DNA of 64,000 nucleotides from contig JALIRH010000050.1 of the NCBI GenBank assembly GCA_023055505.1, forward strand, positions 1,860,001 through 1,924,000. The letters are read 5' to 3'. Under the pieces are notes generated by a model that saw nothing but the letters and a program-made list of their open reading frames with translations, was not told the DNA's origin and did not search any database. Below are positions 13,279-26,772 of this stretch, one piece after another (within the stretch, counting starts at the first letter, position 1; every line of letters starts with the position of its first letter). Origin of the DNA: Callipepla californica brunnescens (Eukaryota > Chordata > Aves > Galliformes > Odontophoridae). Both the position numbers and the translations under genes were made by a program.

Positions 13279-13300
13279 ATCTGCTAAATGATTAGCAGAT
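13279..13300. repeat. Perfect 9-bp inverted repeat with 4-nt loop
   Basis: ATCTGCTAA and TTAGCAGAT flank the loop ATGA. It is a compact palindrome with TAAT/ATTA-like homeodomain core sequences. It may be a dimeric binding site or chance. Confidence 0.6.
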
Positions 13301-14763
13301 ATAAGCAGGCTTTATCTTTCGAAAGCAGATTCTTTCCTGCAATGCCACTTACTGATGTGAAATTAAATACCCGTAGTTAAAATGTTTCACTTGATATGCT
13401 CTCTATTGTGAAGTTGGCAAGTGATCCTTGACTGATAAAACACATTTCGGAAATGTATCAGTGGGGAAGAGATGGAGACGATTTGATGATTAAAATGCTG
13501 AACTGAGCTTGAGTCTGGGAGAGGCATTGACAACCCCCTGTGTACCTGTGAGCAGCATCTCTCTCTGTCTTGGCTGCTCTGATGTGGAATCAAGGCCATT
13601 GCTGCTCTATGTCACAGATGCACAGTGAAGAAAAAATCATGAATAATTGACAGATGCTTTAAACTTTGACAAAATTGTACTATGCTGTGTTGATCCTACT
13701 GATAAGTAGATCAATTCCCGTTAATTAACTGCAATTACTTTCCTAGATAGGAACAGTAGTAGCCATATTTCAAACTATGGCATCAAGCAAGAGTCCACTC
13801 ACCCTACATCCAAACCACCCATTCTTGGGTTTAGCTTTTGGCTGTTGAAACAGGAAAGATTTCAATTAGGCCTCACCTCCACCTACAAACTGTCAGGGAC
13901 ACTTCCAGAACCTCCCATCATAAGCAGCCTAGAATGATGCTGCCTGGTAGGTAAAACTATTAGTAAAACAAGCAAGGAATACTCAGGGCATCTGCTATAC
14001 AACCAGTGCAGCCCTTGGTTTACACTTCTTTCATGTTTATTAGTTTTCAACTCAATCATATTGGTGGTTCCCCAGTGCAATTTATGCATCTCCAAATATC
14101 TAAATAAATCACTTACACAAAACAAAATACGACTAGGAGGAAAATATGAAGTATTTGTTGTTTTTCTAAAGGAAAGAGAAGACTCTAAAAGTGGGGGTTC
14201 TGCAGATGCTTATTTTTCTTAAGCATATTTGTGTACTGCCTCTGCTGGGGCAACGTTCATGGCATCTGTTGACAGCGTGAAAGCTTTCATAATTATTTTT
14301 CTCTAGATTAAATACTGCTAAATTCTATTCCCACTTCATTTTTACAAGCCAGTTTAACAACAAGTTTGAATTTATTAAGCAGTTCTTCAAGACTAAGCTT
14401 GTTTTATGTGTGAAAATAAACAGTGACTGGTATGAATACCACTTCCAATTTTTCAGATTTTACGCACAAGGCATGAATCAAACCAAATTAAAAGGACTAA
14501 ACTGGTTTATTAATGCTGATTTTTCTAGATGTAGAGGAAAAAGGAGTTTGTTCCCAAATTCCTGCTGTTACACCTTCCTGTTTCTGCTGTCTTCCTCATG
14601 TCTTATTATGTTTATCTCATTGTATGAGCATGCCCCTGAATTAAAAGGGAAATCAATTACAGAAAGTGATTTTATCTTAAGATACAAGGAATGTCTGTGG
14701 CTTTTCTGTGGTAGCAACGTGTATAAGAAGGAAGATATCTACCTGGAGTCAAATGCAAGAGAC

Positions 14764-14890
14764 ATCACAGAATCATAGAATATCCTGAAATGAAAGGGAC
14801 CCGCAAAGGCTGTCAAGTCCAACACCTGTCTCCACGCAGGACCACACATCAGAGCAATGCACATTTATAGCCTCTGAAACTGCCATGTCT
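14764..14890 (-). mobile_element. CR1 LINE 3' fragment, minus orientation
   Basis: ATCACAGAATCATAGAATA is the reverse complement of a CR1 tail. AAGTCCAACACCTGTCTCC and CAGGACCACACATCAGAG follow and match the reverse-complement CR1 3' region. The inner boundary is approximate. Confidence 0.8.
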
Positions 14891-17800
14891 CCTTCAATAT
14901 TGCTTATAAATTCTCACTATTACACTGTTTTATTCTCTATTGTCTTTGAACATTTTTTTTGTCTATACTGAGTTCTCATTCTAAAAAACCTCATTTATAA
15001 AATGTGAAATTATGCAGTTAAAAGACATAGGTACTGATAATCAGAAAAAGTGGGATTTTCCCATAATGACAGCATCATCTTTGAAACTATTGTACTACTG
15101 CAAAAATACTTATTTCAGCATCTCCAAGAGTTCCATCAAAATAATGTGTAATTACTTGAATTCTTTATTGCACACAGTGAGTGTATATTTTAATTACTAT
15201 CTTGTAAATTTCTGTTTTGTTTTTTGGCATGGACTTTGTTATCTGTCTTCCTATAAGGCATTTCCATGCAGACAGTCCAGCTGTACATTCTTATTTGTAG
15301 GAACATTCCATTCTGACTTAGCAAAAGATAACCAGAAGTGTATATAAAACCTGTTAATCAAATGGTAAAAATATAAATTTCTTAAGTGTTAAAAAATATG
15401 CATAATTGCTTTTTATCGATTGCCATTTTCTTTCCAGACTGAGAATATAAAAAGTAGTGTACACAGAATTTACTTTTTATTCATACAATAAAATCCGCGG
15501 AAATAACTTAAAGACTCTGCTTGCAGAGAAATGTCTCTTTTGTAGTAATAGACTTTAAAAAACCTTTGTTCAGTTTGCTTTGAGTACTTTTAGTAGTAAG
15601 CCCTTGTATTTACTAATAGGAAAATTTCCATACAAAAGCACCAGTAGAGCTGATCACAGCCCAACACAGATTAAAAGCTTTACATTCAAGTATTTCAGGG
15701 TGTAATAACAATTTGGTTAAAACTGCCTTTATATTTGGATTTTATAACAATGGCAGTATTTCTTGTTCTCTTGTGCTTCGAGATAAGAACCTGATGAGGC
15801 ATTTTGGCTTGCTGATTTGGACAATCCCTGTGTGCTGAGAAAAATCCAACCTTGCAGAGGAATACTGGAATTTCTACATTCCTTTCAGAAACTGAGTTTT
15901 ATGTTCTCTCCAGTAGCAATTGCAAACCCTTCACTCTATTCAGCTAATGGAGATGTGTTCTTTGCTGTATGTAACGGCTGAGTTTAGAAACTAATACGAA
16001 CTTTCAGTTTCTGAGGAGATACGTTACAATTTCTGGCAGAAAAGTCAGTAGTAGAAGAAAGATAACATCCTATTTCAAAAAATTATGTGTGTGGTACATA
16101 AAAGTCCATTAGAATGTTTGATTCTTCCTTTTCTCCTTTTGACAGATGCAATTTTCATTGCTAAAATGATCCCCTGAAGAAAAGAGATGGAGATGAATCC
16201 AGTGATTCAGGAAGGTTTAGGAAATGTCTTGTGCAACGGGAGTAATTCATATAGATGGGTCCTTAAGGAGAAATCTTAAAAAATATCCATATGTTTAGAA
16301 AGACATTAAAAACATCTGTTATAATCAAAGTTGGAGACATAGGAATTTTTTTGAAGTTACAGCTTATGTTCTTGCCAAGAGAATTCCAGATCATTTCAGG
16401 TCACTCCTCATTGACACACATTTATAGCATGCACTCTGCACTGGGCCATTTGGGTACGGAGATTTCTTAGTCAAAAGAAAAAGCCTGAACTTCGCAGAAG
16501 GGAAAGCAAACGCACTTGAGCTTGTGCTTTCTTTCCTCTCTACATCTTCATATGTAAACTTACTCACAGCTCTATGAAGCCCTAAGGCACTCTAGATCAA
16601 TCCCCTTGTGAATATACATGTACTAGTTTACATATGTAAAAGCACACAATGGCTGAGTTACTTGCATGGAACCTATCATACAGGTGTAGCTTAACTCTCA
16701 CTGATCAATAACTGAATAATTTAAGTACCTTTTGTTCCAAGTCATATGAGTTAACCTCTGACTTTAGTGAAATCTTACGGAATTTCACCAAAAATTCACT
16801 TCATCTAAGTAAAAGAAGACCACCGAATTACCCAATATATCTATCTCACTCTTTCCTAAAATCATTTTACATCGGGATATTTACTGCCAGTTTTTAAGCA
16901 GAAAATTAAATAAGAGATAAATTATAGAGCTGAAAAACAAGTGAATAGTTTAGATAGACAAGGTTGAGCATACAGCAGTTTTTCAGCACACTATTATTTT
17001 ATCTTTTATTCTTATTCTTTCAAGGAATTATGTTGTCTGTGAAGTAGACAGCATTCCTGACATTTTATTTTTTCAAAAACCAGCTAAGACAATTATCTGG
17101 CAGAAACTAATTAGGCCTGGCTGACCTTGGTTTGGAGGATGAGAGATGTACTGACTGAATAACCACTTGGTGCCCCTACTTATTCAATTTTTTTATGACC
17201 TATATGGGAAAAGTTGAGAAGCAAACTTTAAGTGATTGCTTGCAGTCATGATGCTACTTCTCTACATCTTCTGAAAAGCAGCTGTTCTAGTATCTGAATT
17301 ACCATCATAAGGCACATGTTTTCAAGAAAATGTAATAAAAAAGTCATCAAAAGTCACCCATAATACAAAGGTTTTCTCTGGGAAAACCTGTTCCCATTAC
17401 TTAAGATATATTACTCTTTAGTGCAGGTATATTAAGGTGTTTATATTCATTGAATGTGAAATCTGTTTCTAATTCTTTGCCCAAAATACATTAAAAGAAT
17501 GCTAAGTTTGCAAATTCAACTTTACCTCTGCTTTCTTGACTATTTGCACATAAATATAGAGTGAACTTAGAATAGCTTAAGTGGCATTCTTCTATTTTCC
17601 ACAGAGCTGCTCAAGCAGGTGCTCCAGTCAACTGTTGTTGCACCTCTTATTCTGTTCCACGTAGAGTAGAATAAAGTGAGAAATAAATTACATCTTGAGA
17701 TGTTTTAATGACTTCACATTTAACAGTTTACTTCCCTGAATATCCTATTCTATTTAAATAAAATGTTAGTAATAAAATTAATCCTGATAGACAACCTGTT

Positions 17801-19509
17801 TTCTTATCCAAAACCACAATTTAACAGTGAGTAGTGGTCTACGTGGACCGAAAGAGATTGCTTGAAAAGTACTACTGATAGTGAAAAATATCCAAGTGCT
17901 GAAGCTAATATCAATTTCTTTATCAGCTGCTCCATTGTTGTAGGTAGCCAGTCTGCTCAAAGATGACATTAAACCTGTGACCTCATGGAATTTAGAGTCT
18001 TAGGAGGAAAGCCTCTGTGATCATAGCACCAATTTCTGTTTCTGGGTGATTTATAAGGTATAAAGAAGAAGGACCTCAGCAGCTCTGTTTGATATACCAA
18101 CAACTTTCAGCACACATTAGATTGTGAGCAAATTGGGTCTCTAATTGTAAGCTTTTTCTTTCTTCCACAACTAGCAACTATCTGAGCAGATAGCACAAAA
18201 AGAGAGTTAGAAAACACAATCTTGTCATACATGGAAGACAGCGAGGAGGAGAACAGGGAAGGAGAGAGGGAGGTGTTATTATCTATTCATCTGACTGTGC
18301 AAAAAAAACTTTCTACTATACAAAGTATTAGGAATCATTTAAAATATTTTCATTGATAAATAGATCAAAATCAAATGTTTCACTTTGTCAATAGGGAATG
18401 CAAGTACACTGCTGGTTCAGATGTAGTAACCAGTCTGTGTTGCAGAGACCATAAAACCAACAAGAGTCTCCTCAGGTTTGAATGAACTCCACAAAGACTT
18501 GATCTTTAATAATCCACTATAGCTACTGACTATTCTAGTAACAAAAAGAAAAAAAAAAAAAAAAAGAAAAAGAAAACAATGAATAGAGAAGTCATTTCTA
18601 ATGAATTAATTGAAACCTGAACACTGAACAATGAAAAGAATTGCCCAGAAATCTTCCCTCATTCACAGGATTTTTCAATATTATCTTGCATGTTAGTAAG
18701 ATACAGGCAAACAGTGCCCTACAGCCTGTCTTCCACAGCATTTGATAGTTTCAGTCTTCTGTTCACTGCAGTGAACATGAAGCTCTCAATATGTCCTTGA
18801 AATGCTTAGATTTTGTTACCAGTATAAAAACAGCAAAGCAGAGCTCTCTTGGCAGACATTTGCTTTATTCTGCACACCTCTGTTAATTTTCATTATAGCT
18901 TCAGTTAAATGCACATTTACAAAATAATTCCTTTGATTTTATATGTGATATATAACTTCTGGTATTTTACAAAACCACAAAAGCATTGAACTGCTGAGTG
19001 AGGTTTACTATTTCACATGTACCAGTTTTCTCTTCCAACTTCTATCTGTGGTGGACTATAAAAATTAACCTGCAAAAACTGTGCTCCACTATGAAAAGTA
19101 TTTCTTTTAATTTGAACTAGCAATAATCCAAATTATTGTTAACTATTGTTAAGTGAAATGTCACCGGGTTTAACAAACACTTTAATTCCTGGGAAAAATA
19201 AGTGGCATGCCAAAAGCATTTCCAAAAAATTAAATAACATGTTAGGAAAAATGATGAAATTGAAAGTCAGTTCTTGGGTGTTTAAGTGTTTCTGGGTCCA
19301 ATTTACAATGTAACTTTTGATTATATTAAAATTTTTAGTTACTGAAATTAGACACTGTGGAGTACTGTATGATAATGAAAGCAATGGGCTTTATTTTATA
19401 TATGGTGAATGAAATTAACTCTTTTCTCTGTGTTCAGTAAAGGATAGCTTCATGATAATCTTCAGTGGCAATGATGAAGTAATGCTGAAGTAGTGTGATG
19501 CAGCTGACA
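14891..19509. other. AT-rich intergenic stretch
   Basis: No repeat family, RNA gene or credible exon is recognised in these 4.6 kb, apart from an A-rich tract at 18542-18576. A 111-codon open frame at 15012-15347 lacks recognisable motifs and has AT-rich codons like its surroundings. Confidence 0.55.
18542..18576 (+). repeat. A-rich tract
   Basis: A long A run interrupted by a few G bases. Confidence 0.95.
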
Positions 19510-20318
19510 TACCCAAGGTACAGGATGCTATTCAGAGAGACCTAGACTGGCTGAATGCTGGGCACAGGAGAACCTCGTGAGGTTTAACAAAGTCAAATGC
19601 AATGACTTGTACCAGACTAGTGGCAAACCCTGCTATCAGTACAAGCTGGGGGATATAAGGATAGAGCACAGTCCTCCCAAAAAGGACCTGGGGGTACTGG
19701 TGGATGGTAAACTGGACATGAGTTAGCAATGTGCCCTTACGTCCCAGAAAGCCAACCATACCCTGGATCTCACCAAAAGAAGTGTGGCCAGTAGGTCAAG
19801 GGAGGTGATCCTGGCCCTCTGCTCTGTGCTGTGATGCCTCACAGAGCACTGCATCCAGATGTGGAGTCCTTTAGACCTGTTGGAGCATGTCCAGAGGAGG
19901 GCCACAATGAAGACCAAGGTAACATTTCTCCTATGAGGACAGGCTGAGAGAGCTGAGGCTGTGCAGCCTAGAGAAGAGAAGGTTCTGGGGAGATCTGACA
20001 GTGGCCTTTCAGTATCTAAAAGGGGGCTGTAAGAAGGGAGGGGACAGATTCCTTACCATGGTCTGTTAAGACAAGGCTGTTCAAACTAAAAGAGGGGAGA
20101 TTTTGATTGGACATGGAAATGCTGTTTACAATAAGGGTGTTTAGGCAAGGGCACTGTTTACCCAGAAGAGTGATGGTTGTCCCATCCCTGGAGTCATTCA
20201 AGGTCTGGTTAGATCAGGCTCTGAGCAACGTGATGGAGCTGTAAATGTCCCTCTTTATTGTAGAGGGCTTGAACTAAATGGCCTTTAGGAGTCTCTTCCA
20301 ACTCAAACAATTATATGA
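19510..20318 (+). mobile_element. CR1 LINE, about 0.8 kb 3' part, plus orientation
   Basis: This is a nearly continuous match to the CR1 3' region. About 19680-19740 encodes the conserved DLGVLVD-like segment at the C-terminal end of reverse transcriptase. It is followed by AGTGTGGCCAGTAGGTCAAG, GGAGGTGATCCTGGCCC, CAGAGGAGGGCCACAA, GGAGATCTGACAGTGGCC, and a 3' UTR ending in TCTCTTCCAACTCAAACAA. Several frameshifts show it is inactive. A second CR1 tail abuts its right end. The end lacks a clean octamer tail (ATTATATGAATG instead). Confidence 0.9.
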
Positions 20319-20319
20319 A

Positions 20320-20500
20320 TGAACTGCCCAGGGAGGTGGTGGAGTTGCCAACCGTGGGGGTGTTCAAGGAACATCTGGATGTTGTGTTGAGGGACATGGT
20401 TTAGTGGGAGCTATGGGTGATAGGTGAATGGTTGGACTGGTTGATCTTGTAGGTCTTTTCCAACTTTGGTGATTCTCTGATTCTCTGATTCTACGATGAA
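20320..20500 (+). mobile_element. Second CR1 LINE 3' fragment, plus orientation
   Basis: It begins at AACTGCCCAGGGAGGTGGTGG and contains GGGGGTGTTCAAGGAACAT and GGTTGGACTGGTTGATCTT. It ends in an octamer-like tail, ATTCTCTG repeated and then ATTCTACG. This is a different CR1 subfamily from the preceding copy and is less diverged. It is either a later 5'-truncated insertion into the earlier copy's tail or an adjacent one. Confidence 0.88.
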
Positions 20501-20630
20501 ATAATTGAACTGTAAAAGTTCCTATGTTTGTTCTGCTTCCAATTCCAGAAGAAAATTTCTTCCTAGATTAAGTTTTTCCAAGAGACAAATTGTCACCTTG
20601 TAATTTTTTTGTGATTTTTTTTTTCCTTAG

Positions 20631-20661
20631 AGGCCACCTGAAAAGTTTTGCTCTTGAAAAG
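20631..20661 (+). other. Candidate 31-nt microexon by splice-site pattern
   Basis: The acceptor GATTTTTTTTTTCCTTAG and donor GAAAAG|GTAACC enclose 31 nt, 130 bases downstream of a CR1 tail. Coding content cannot be judged at this length. A chance pairing is likely. Confidence 0.08.
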
Positions 20662-23600
20662 GTAACCAAGTCAATGTATTTCTTATTAAAAAAATAAAAA
20701 ATTATTGTGCTCTCTAACACTTTAGGTATCAGTGCTTTTCTGTGTCATGTAAAAGGCTCTTGTGGAAATTCTAATCCAGCCAGTACAATATCACATACAA
20801 ATAGTGTATAATCTATTATTTTCTGCCAGAGGGTATTTTGATTCTACTAAATGATGTCAGTAGTCTTTTAAACATTTCTGGATATATTCTGCCACAAAGT
20901 GTAAGAGATAGCTATAGATAAGCTTAAAAGTAGCACATAAAGGAAATGGAAAAAAATGCATTACATTCTGTTGTATGATTTTGAGAATAATGGGAAAAAC
21001 TAAAAGCTCTAACTATGCTTATGTTTTTCACAGAGCAACAGGAAATGGCAAAAAGTCACACAGTCTCACTGGAGATTAAGAATAAATGTGTCAAAATGGG
21101 GTGAAAGGCAAAGACAAAATAATTTTGAAAGGGAAAACACTCTAGATAAAAATCATAGTAAAATCGGACAACTGTGAAGCCCCATTTCAGGTGTTAAAAT
21201 AGCTGAAAACAGCTATTGTTGTACCTGTAATAATGGCATTTCCACATATAGTCTCTTGATGCTTAATGGTGATTATTAGGATGATAGATGGAGGAAGGGA
21301 AAGAGCAGAAGGCTACCTGTCCTTCAGCTACCTGGCCTTTAACAAGCCATTGGTTCGTTGGTGCACTGATAATCAGAATGGCATTGCAGGGGCATGTTCC
21401 CAGCACAACAGGTGGTCTTCTCAAGAAAAAAGAAGTAATTAGATTTCACTTGGTAGTCCAAGTCCTTTCCTGTTCCTCCAAGCCACTGGTCTTTGTAGAA
21501 CGATCTGATACATTACAAATGCACATTCCATCTGTCAAGTGAATCTGCAGAAAGACTTTTCCAAATGTTATCTCATGATGATGAAGTGTAAACCTCCTAG
21601 CAAAAGAGTAGTTTGTTTTTTACGGAATAGAATCTTAGCTGACTCTGTTTCTGGACCTCTGTCCAGGTAAGAAGAAAGAAACCCATTTCAGTCATGTTTA
21701 AGAAGATCAGAGATGAGGACGGAAGTGAAGCAGACTGACCAGTAGTATAATGAAGGTAATAAGAATTCACTAAAATCAGACCTGGATATTGTTTAAACAC
21801 ATGAGGAAGACAGATGTTCTGTTGTGTTGGAATGAAGTATCAGAATGCTTAATCTTTTATTTACATATCCAATAATTAGAACAAAATCCAGTGCTATCAC
21901 AAAACAACCCACTTGGTGCGGTGTACATGGAGCAAATCAGGTAGCTATCTATAGTTCCTACACCAAGAAAGGGCTTTTTAGACAGGCAGATAAAATGCAA
22001 CACATTCTTCAGAATTATATCATATTTTTAAAATACTGAATATAAAATTCTCCTCTATTCATTTGTTTATGTATTTAAACTACATATCTCCTTTGTATAC
22101 ATATATCAGGTTACACATATAAGTAAATAAATACAGCTCTGTATGTGTATGTATAAATATGACAATAGCACATATCAATAAAATATATGTCAACTTTACT
22201 ATATATTCATATACATGTATATATATTATTTTTCAATCTTCTGGACATAAACAGCTTTTCCTTACTATTTCTTCTTACCCTAAGCTATTGATATTCTGCC
22301 CTGATTTAAAATCTAGTTTAATTTAATCAGTTACAAGTGGCAGCAGTTGGAGAATTTGAGAACTGATTCATTTTTTCCCTTAATAAGGGATCTGCTCACG
22401 ATGAATACAAAGAGCAGTCAAAAGCATTAAATTAGAGAAATATACATGCAAACTACGTAAAATTTTAAATGATGGATCAAAGTTATTTCAAATCATTGAT
22501 CTACATCCAGATATTGTTCTGAATAGAAATGATTTAATGCAACGTTCAACCTGAGACTTAAAAATACTAGTGCATTCATGATCACCATCATATAGCAAAT
22601 CGCTCATAAAACAAGATGTGATCATAAATAACAGGAAAATATAACAAATCTTGCTGTATAAAATATATTTTATTCATAATATACAGAAATATGCATTTGT
22701 ATGCTGAAATATACTAGTAGATTGTATACACTGAAACATTCTAACACATTTATGAAAAAAATTATTCAGCATACAATGTACACTTCATGTGGGGAAATGT
22801 ATTCAAGTTGTTTACAAAAATTTCAGATTGATTTAGGCCATTGCAGTTTTCCAAGGAGAATGTCTTCATTTAAATATATATAAATATATATGAATACTAG
22901 ATTGCAAAACTGAATTATTCAATCAGGTATTAATATCTAGAGACAAATTCAGAGCTCTCTAAATGTTCTATATTATCAACTGACTGCTGACTATTAATGC
23001 CATCCAAGAGGCAGCTTTGTTTTTGAAGTTAAATCATTTGTTAAACTTATGGGTACTTTTTTTTTTCCATGAAATTCCTTTTTATTATACAATCTATCAT
23101 GAAAAAAGATCCTTATAATGCAGCGTATTTGAAAGGAAAGAAATCATTTTTAACAACTTCACAGATGGTTGTAAGGAGATTTACAAATAAGACAAATAAA
23201 CATGTGGAGTATTTGCTTCCATTTTGCCTTTTTCCTCTAGAGCTCCGGAACCAAAGATTTGAGTGACATAGAGCAAATTCACATCCATAGCATTTTTCAG
23301 AAATCTGAAAATGATATGGAGAAATAAAACATTAAATCTTTTCCTCTCTTTTAATTCGAGACCTCTCCATGGGGAAGATAGGACTTGAAGGCTCTTGTTT
23401 TCTGAAGGAGAGCTGAACGAGCCTAGGAACAACTGTCCCTGTCAAATTTTAATTCTAACACCATGTCTATCAGCGGCAAAGTTATTAAGAGACCCTAAAA
23501 TAAAGGTTTCATTTCACCATATTTATTTAAAAGTAATACTGATTTCAATTTTATTTCGACCTTCAGAATTTAGATTACTGGTAAGAGCAAATCTATTTTT

Positions 23601-23832
23601 ATTAAAGGTGTAAGTTGTATTTGACAGACTAGCTAATGTTTGTTATAGTTACCATTAACTAATTCTCTTGCTCAAGAACTATTTTCCACCTTTTTTATGT
23701 TTGCTTTCACAGCTCTGGAAGGTATGCAATTAAAGACATACCTATGATTTGCTTAGCTATACTGCTATTCAAGGTTTGTGACTGGTCACTTCAGCTACAG
23801 AGGTTTGTTCTTTAGGATGTGTGATTTTTTTC

Positions 23833-23848
23833 AAAAAAAAAAAAAAAA
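23833..23848 (+). repeat. Poly-A run
   Basis: A run of 16 A bases with no adjacent retroposon body recognised. Confidence 0.9.
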
Positions 23849-24690
23849 GGGAAACTTAACGGGAAGGATTTAAGAAACAAAAACAAAGTATATGTGTTTA
23901 CACAGGAATTTTCCACTTTTGAGTTCGTTTGAGTTTATAGTCAAGAGGCAAATCACTGAAGATGAAGAGCACTAAAAACTGGGCAACTATGCTAGAAAGG
24001 CATCAATAATTCTTTTCCTATTATCACACCTTTATCTAGACCATGTTAGAAAGAGTAGACTAAAGTAAGTACTAGGCTGTGCTTTCACATTACGGATTTT
24101 ATGTTTGTTCAATAATCCATTCCTAATTTTCTGTATGAACAAATGCCTATGAGATAAAAGTCTATATCCAAAAGCGTTCTTGGATAGCAAATAATGAGTG
24201 AATACAGCAAAATGAGCAATAGTTTAAAAATGAATAGTATTCAGAAAAATTTCTCTATAATTCTAAGCAGTTTTATCTTCTCCTTTAAATTCAAATAATT
24301 GTGGTGCAAATAAAATAATGCCGTAATGTTCACAAGCTGATGGGAGAGAGTACTAGCCACAGAAGAAGGGAGAATCATACTGATTTCAAATTGTAAAAAA
24401 TGTTCTCTTAATAAGCCAGAAAACAGAATTTTCATATTACGAAGAGGTTTATCTTTTAGTTAGAGAAAATGTTTATTATTATCCTCTGGGTGGTATTTCT
24501 GTAGCTTTTGTTTTGATATTAAGGTTATTAAACTTGCCTTTTCTATTCTCATTACCAGAATTTTTTATGGGTAAATCCACTTAAGGAACCTATTGTGCTT
24601 TCTGATCAAAGTGGAAAATGAAGCCAGGTTATAATAAGCAATTTAATTTTTAATGAGCTGATTGAGGCCCAAGGTCATAACAAAGGGCAT

Positions 24691-24725
24691 AAAACAACAA
24701 CAACAAAAAACAAACAACAACAAAA
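24691..24725 (+). repeat. (CAA)n-rich microsatellite
   Basis: Imperfect CAA and CAAA units. Confidence 0.9.
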
Positions 24726-26754
24726 TTCCCAGCATGTACCACTAATGATAGCACCCTGTGCATGACCAGGGCAAGATATTTGGCAGACTACATCTAAAAG
24801 GTATCCCAATTGTATTTATTTTTTATTTTCTTTCAGAACTCTACCTAAGTAAGGTGTAGCATATTAAATAATACAGAAGCACATAAAAATGCATGAGACT
24901 TGTTTTCTAAAAGAAACTTAGCTAGGATGTTTATTGAATTTAAATCTCCCAAGCTCAAATTTAAATGCTACAGCTACAAGCTGAGTGTTTAACCCTCTAA
25001 TATCTCTTGTAAGTACTTAAAATATAGTTAGCTGTAATCCTGGAGTGCAGCTTTGCCAGAATCCCGGATGTAAGTTAGCTTCACTGATGTCCTTGGGATT
25101 TGGCCTGTCAGTCTTTGGGAATAATAAATCAAATATAAGTGGAATCTTTATATAAACATGGTGTCCTGGCTTTCTTTGCAGTTTGTAAATTAAGTCATCA
25201 AAGTTTATTACTTTTGAATACTGGCTTGTTTAAGATCTTATTTAGCATATCCATCGATTTTTACTAGTGGACTTTCTTACAGCTTTCTCTAGCAGTAGAA
25301 ATGTTTACGACACTAAGCCCTCAAGAAAGCACTTTATGCCAAAGGCATGTATCATTTTGCCCTGACAAAACTGCTATATATATTGAAAGCAACATCCTTC
25401 TGAAACACCCTGTCTCATTAAGGGAATATAAAATTTGAAATTAAATTGCATATACCTTTACATCTAGTAGAATATAAGCAATAGAGGAGACACTGATGAG
25501 TTCTGCAAGATCTACAGGTAGTCTATGGATCAAGACCAGTCACAAGATGGTTTCATTTGCTTCAATAGCACTTCCCTAGGGAACGGAAGCAACTGTTTGA
25601 ACAGCTAATTGCTGCTGGAACGGCCAAACAATTCATCACGGCACTGTCACTACCTCTGCTCTCCCATTGAGAGGGAAGAGAAAGGAAGCAAAAAGGACAA
25701 ACATCTTTTGTGTTCTGACAACCACTTCTGGTTGAAAACTACTTGTTTTCAAAAAGGAGGAGAAATGGTATTCCTGCAGAGCTCAAAAATAACTGCTCTT
25801 TCTTAGTGAAAGCAACATGAAACACAGGACACACACGATCCTAGGCTCACATCATCCCATAGAGCCCCAAGCTGCAATTTTTTCAAGTCGCAAAGCAACA
25901 ACAGAAGTCTGAAGGTAAAAACTGAGGTCTAGTAGTTATGTTTGCTGTGGTGACACTGGACCTGCTTAGGAAGGTTACACACTACCTCAAAACAATTTTC
26001 TTAGTGAAATATATTCCAACCCCTCCCATTCAGCTGTTGAGAGGAAGGAAAAAGGGAGGAGAGATGATGGAAAACATGAAGAGTAGGTAAGACAGTATAG
26101 TTGAGAACTCAGAGAGTTTGTGCTGAGTTGACTAATGCCTCTGCTATATTAACAGAAAGGATAGTGAACAAAGAGGTGTTAGAATATGATTTAGAATTGA
26201 CAATGATATGTATTTGTTGATTATTAACAGGTTATGCTCAGGACAATTTTATTTACTCTATTTTATCTATTATTATTTTTATAATGTGTTACTCTATTGC
26301 ATCTGGAAGGAGTATAGCCATCCAAATCTCACTAGCAATCCAGTAATCAGACTGGAAGATTACTACAACTTCCTTAATCTGAAAGTGAACAGAATAGAAT
26401 ACATAGCTTCAAACTTATTTGGGGAAAATAATCCAGATCAAACAACTCTGATATAATGCATAAATGCATTCATTTTGCTGAAAATCTGATAGAAAAGCAT
26501 TATAAAGCTTTACAACTGCTATTTAAAAGCTTTAAGAAAATGTAAAAGAATCAAAGTGAAACTTTTAATCGATCACTTCTGAATCAATTGATATTTCATT
26601 TAACATACACGAATGATATGCTTGTTTGCTTGTTTTTAAGTTTTAGTATATTTATATACTTTTTTTTTCCTTGATTGTTTCAGACCAAATTAAAATTAAG
26701 GTTTTTTTCTTTGTGGAGGAGAACAAATTCAAAAGAAAATGTCTCTTATTTGCC

Positions 26755-26772
26755 TTTTTTTTTTTTTTTTTT
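26755..26772 (+). repeat. Poly-T run
   Basis: Eighteen consecutive T bases. Confidence 0.95.

Larger units (their letters stand above)
12027..14760. other. AT-rich intergenic stretch
   Basis: No gene recognised. It includes the (CTTT)n/poly-T tract at 12746-12786 and a short inverted repeat at 13279-13300. The span 13200-13380 is of slightly unusual composition and could be a conserved non-coding element, but that cannot be judged from one sequence. Confidence 0.5.

Noticed and set aside
14410..14778. 122-codon plus-strand open frame
   Set aside because: It has no recognised motif and AT-rich codons, and its end runs into a minus-oriented CR1 tail, so it is not a functional C-terminus.
15012..15347. 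111-codon plus-strand open frame
   Set aside because: No domain, no splice or promoter context, and composition equal to the background.
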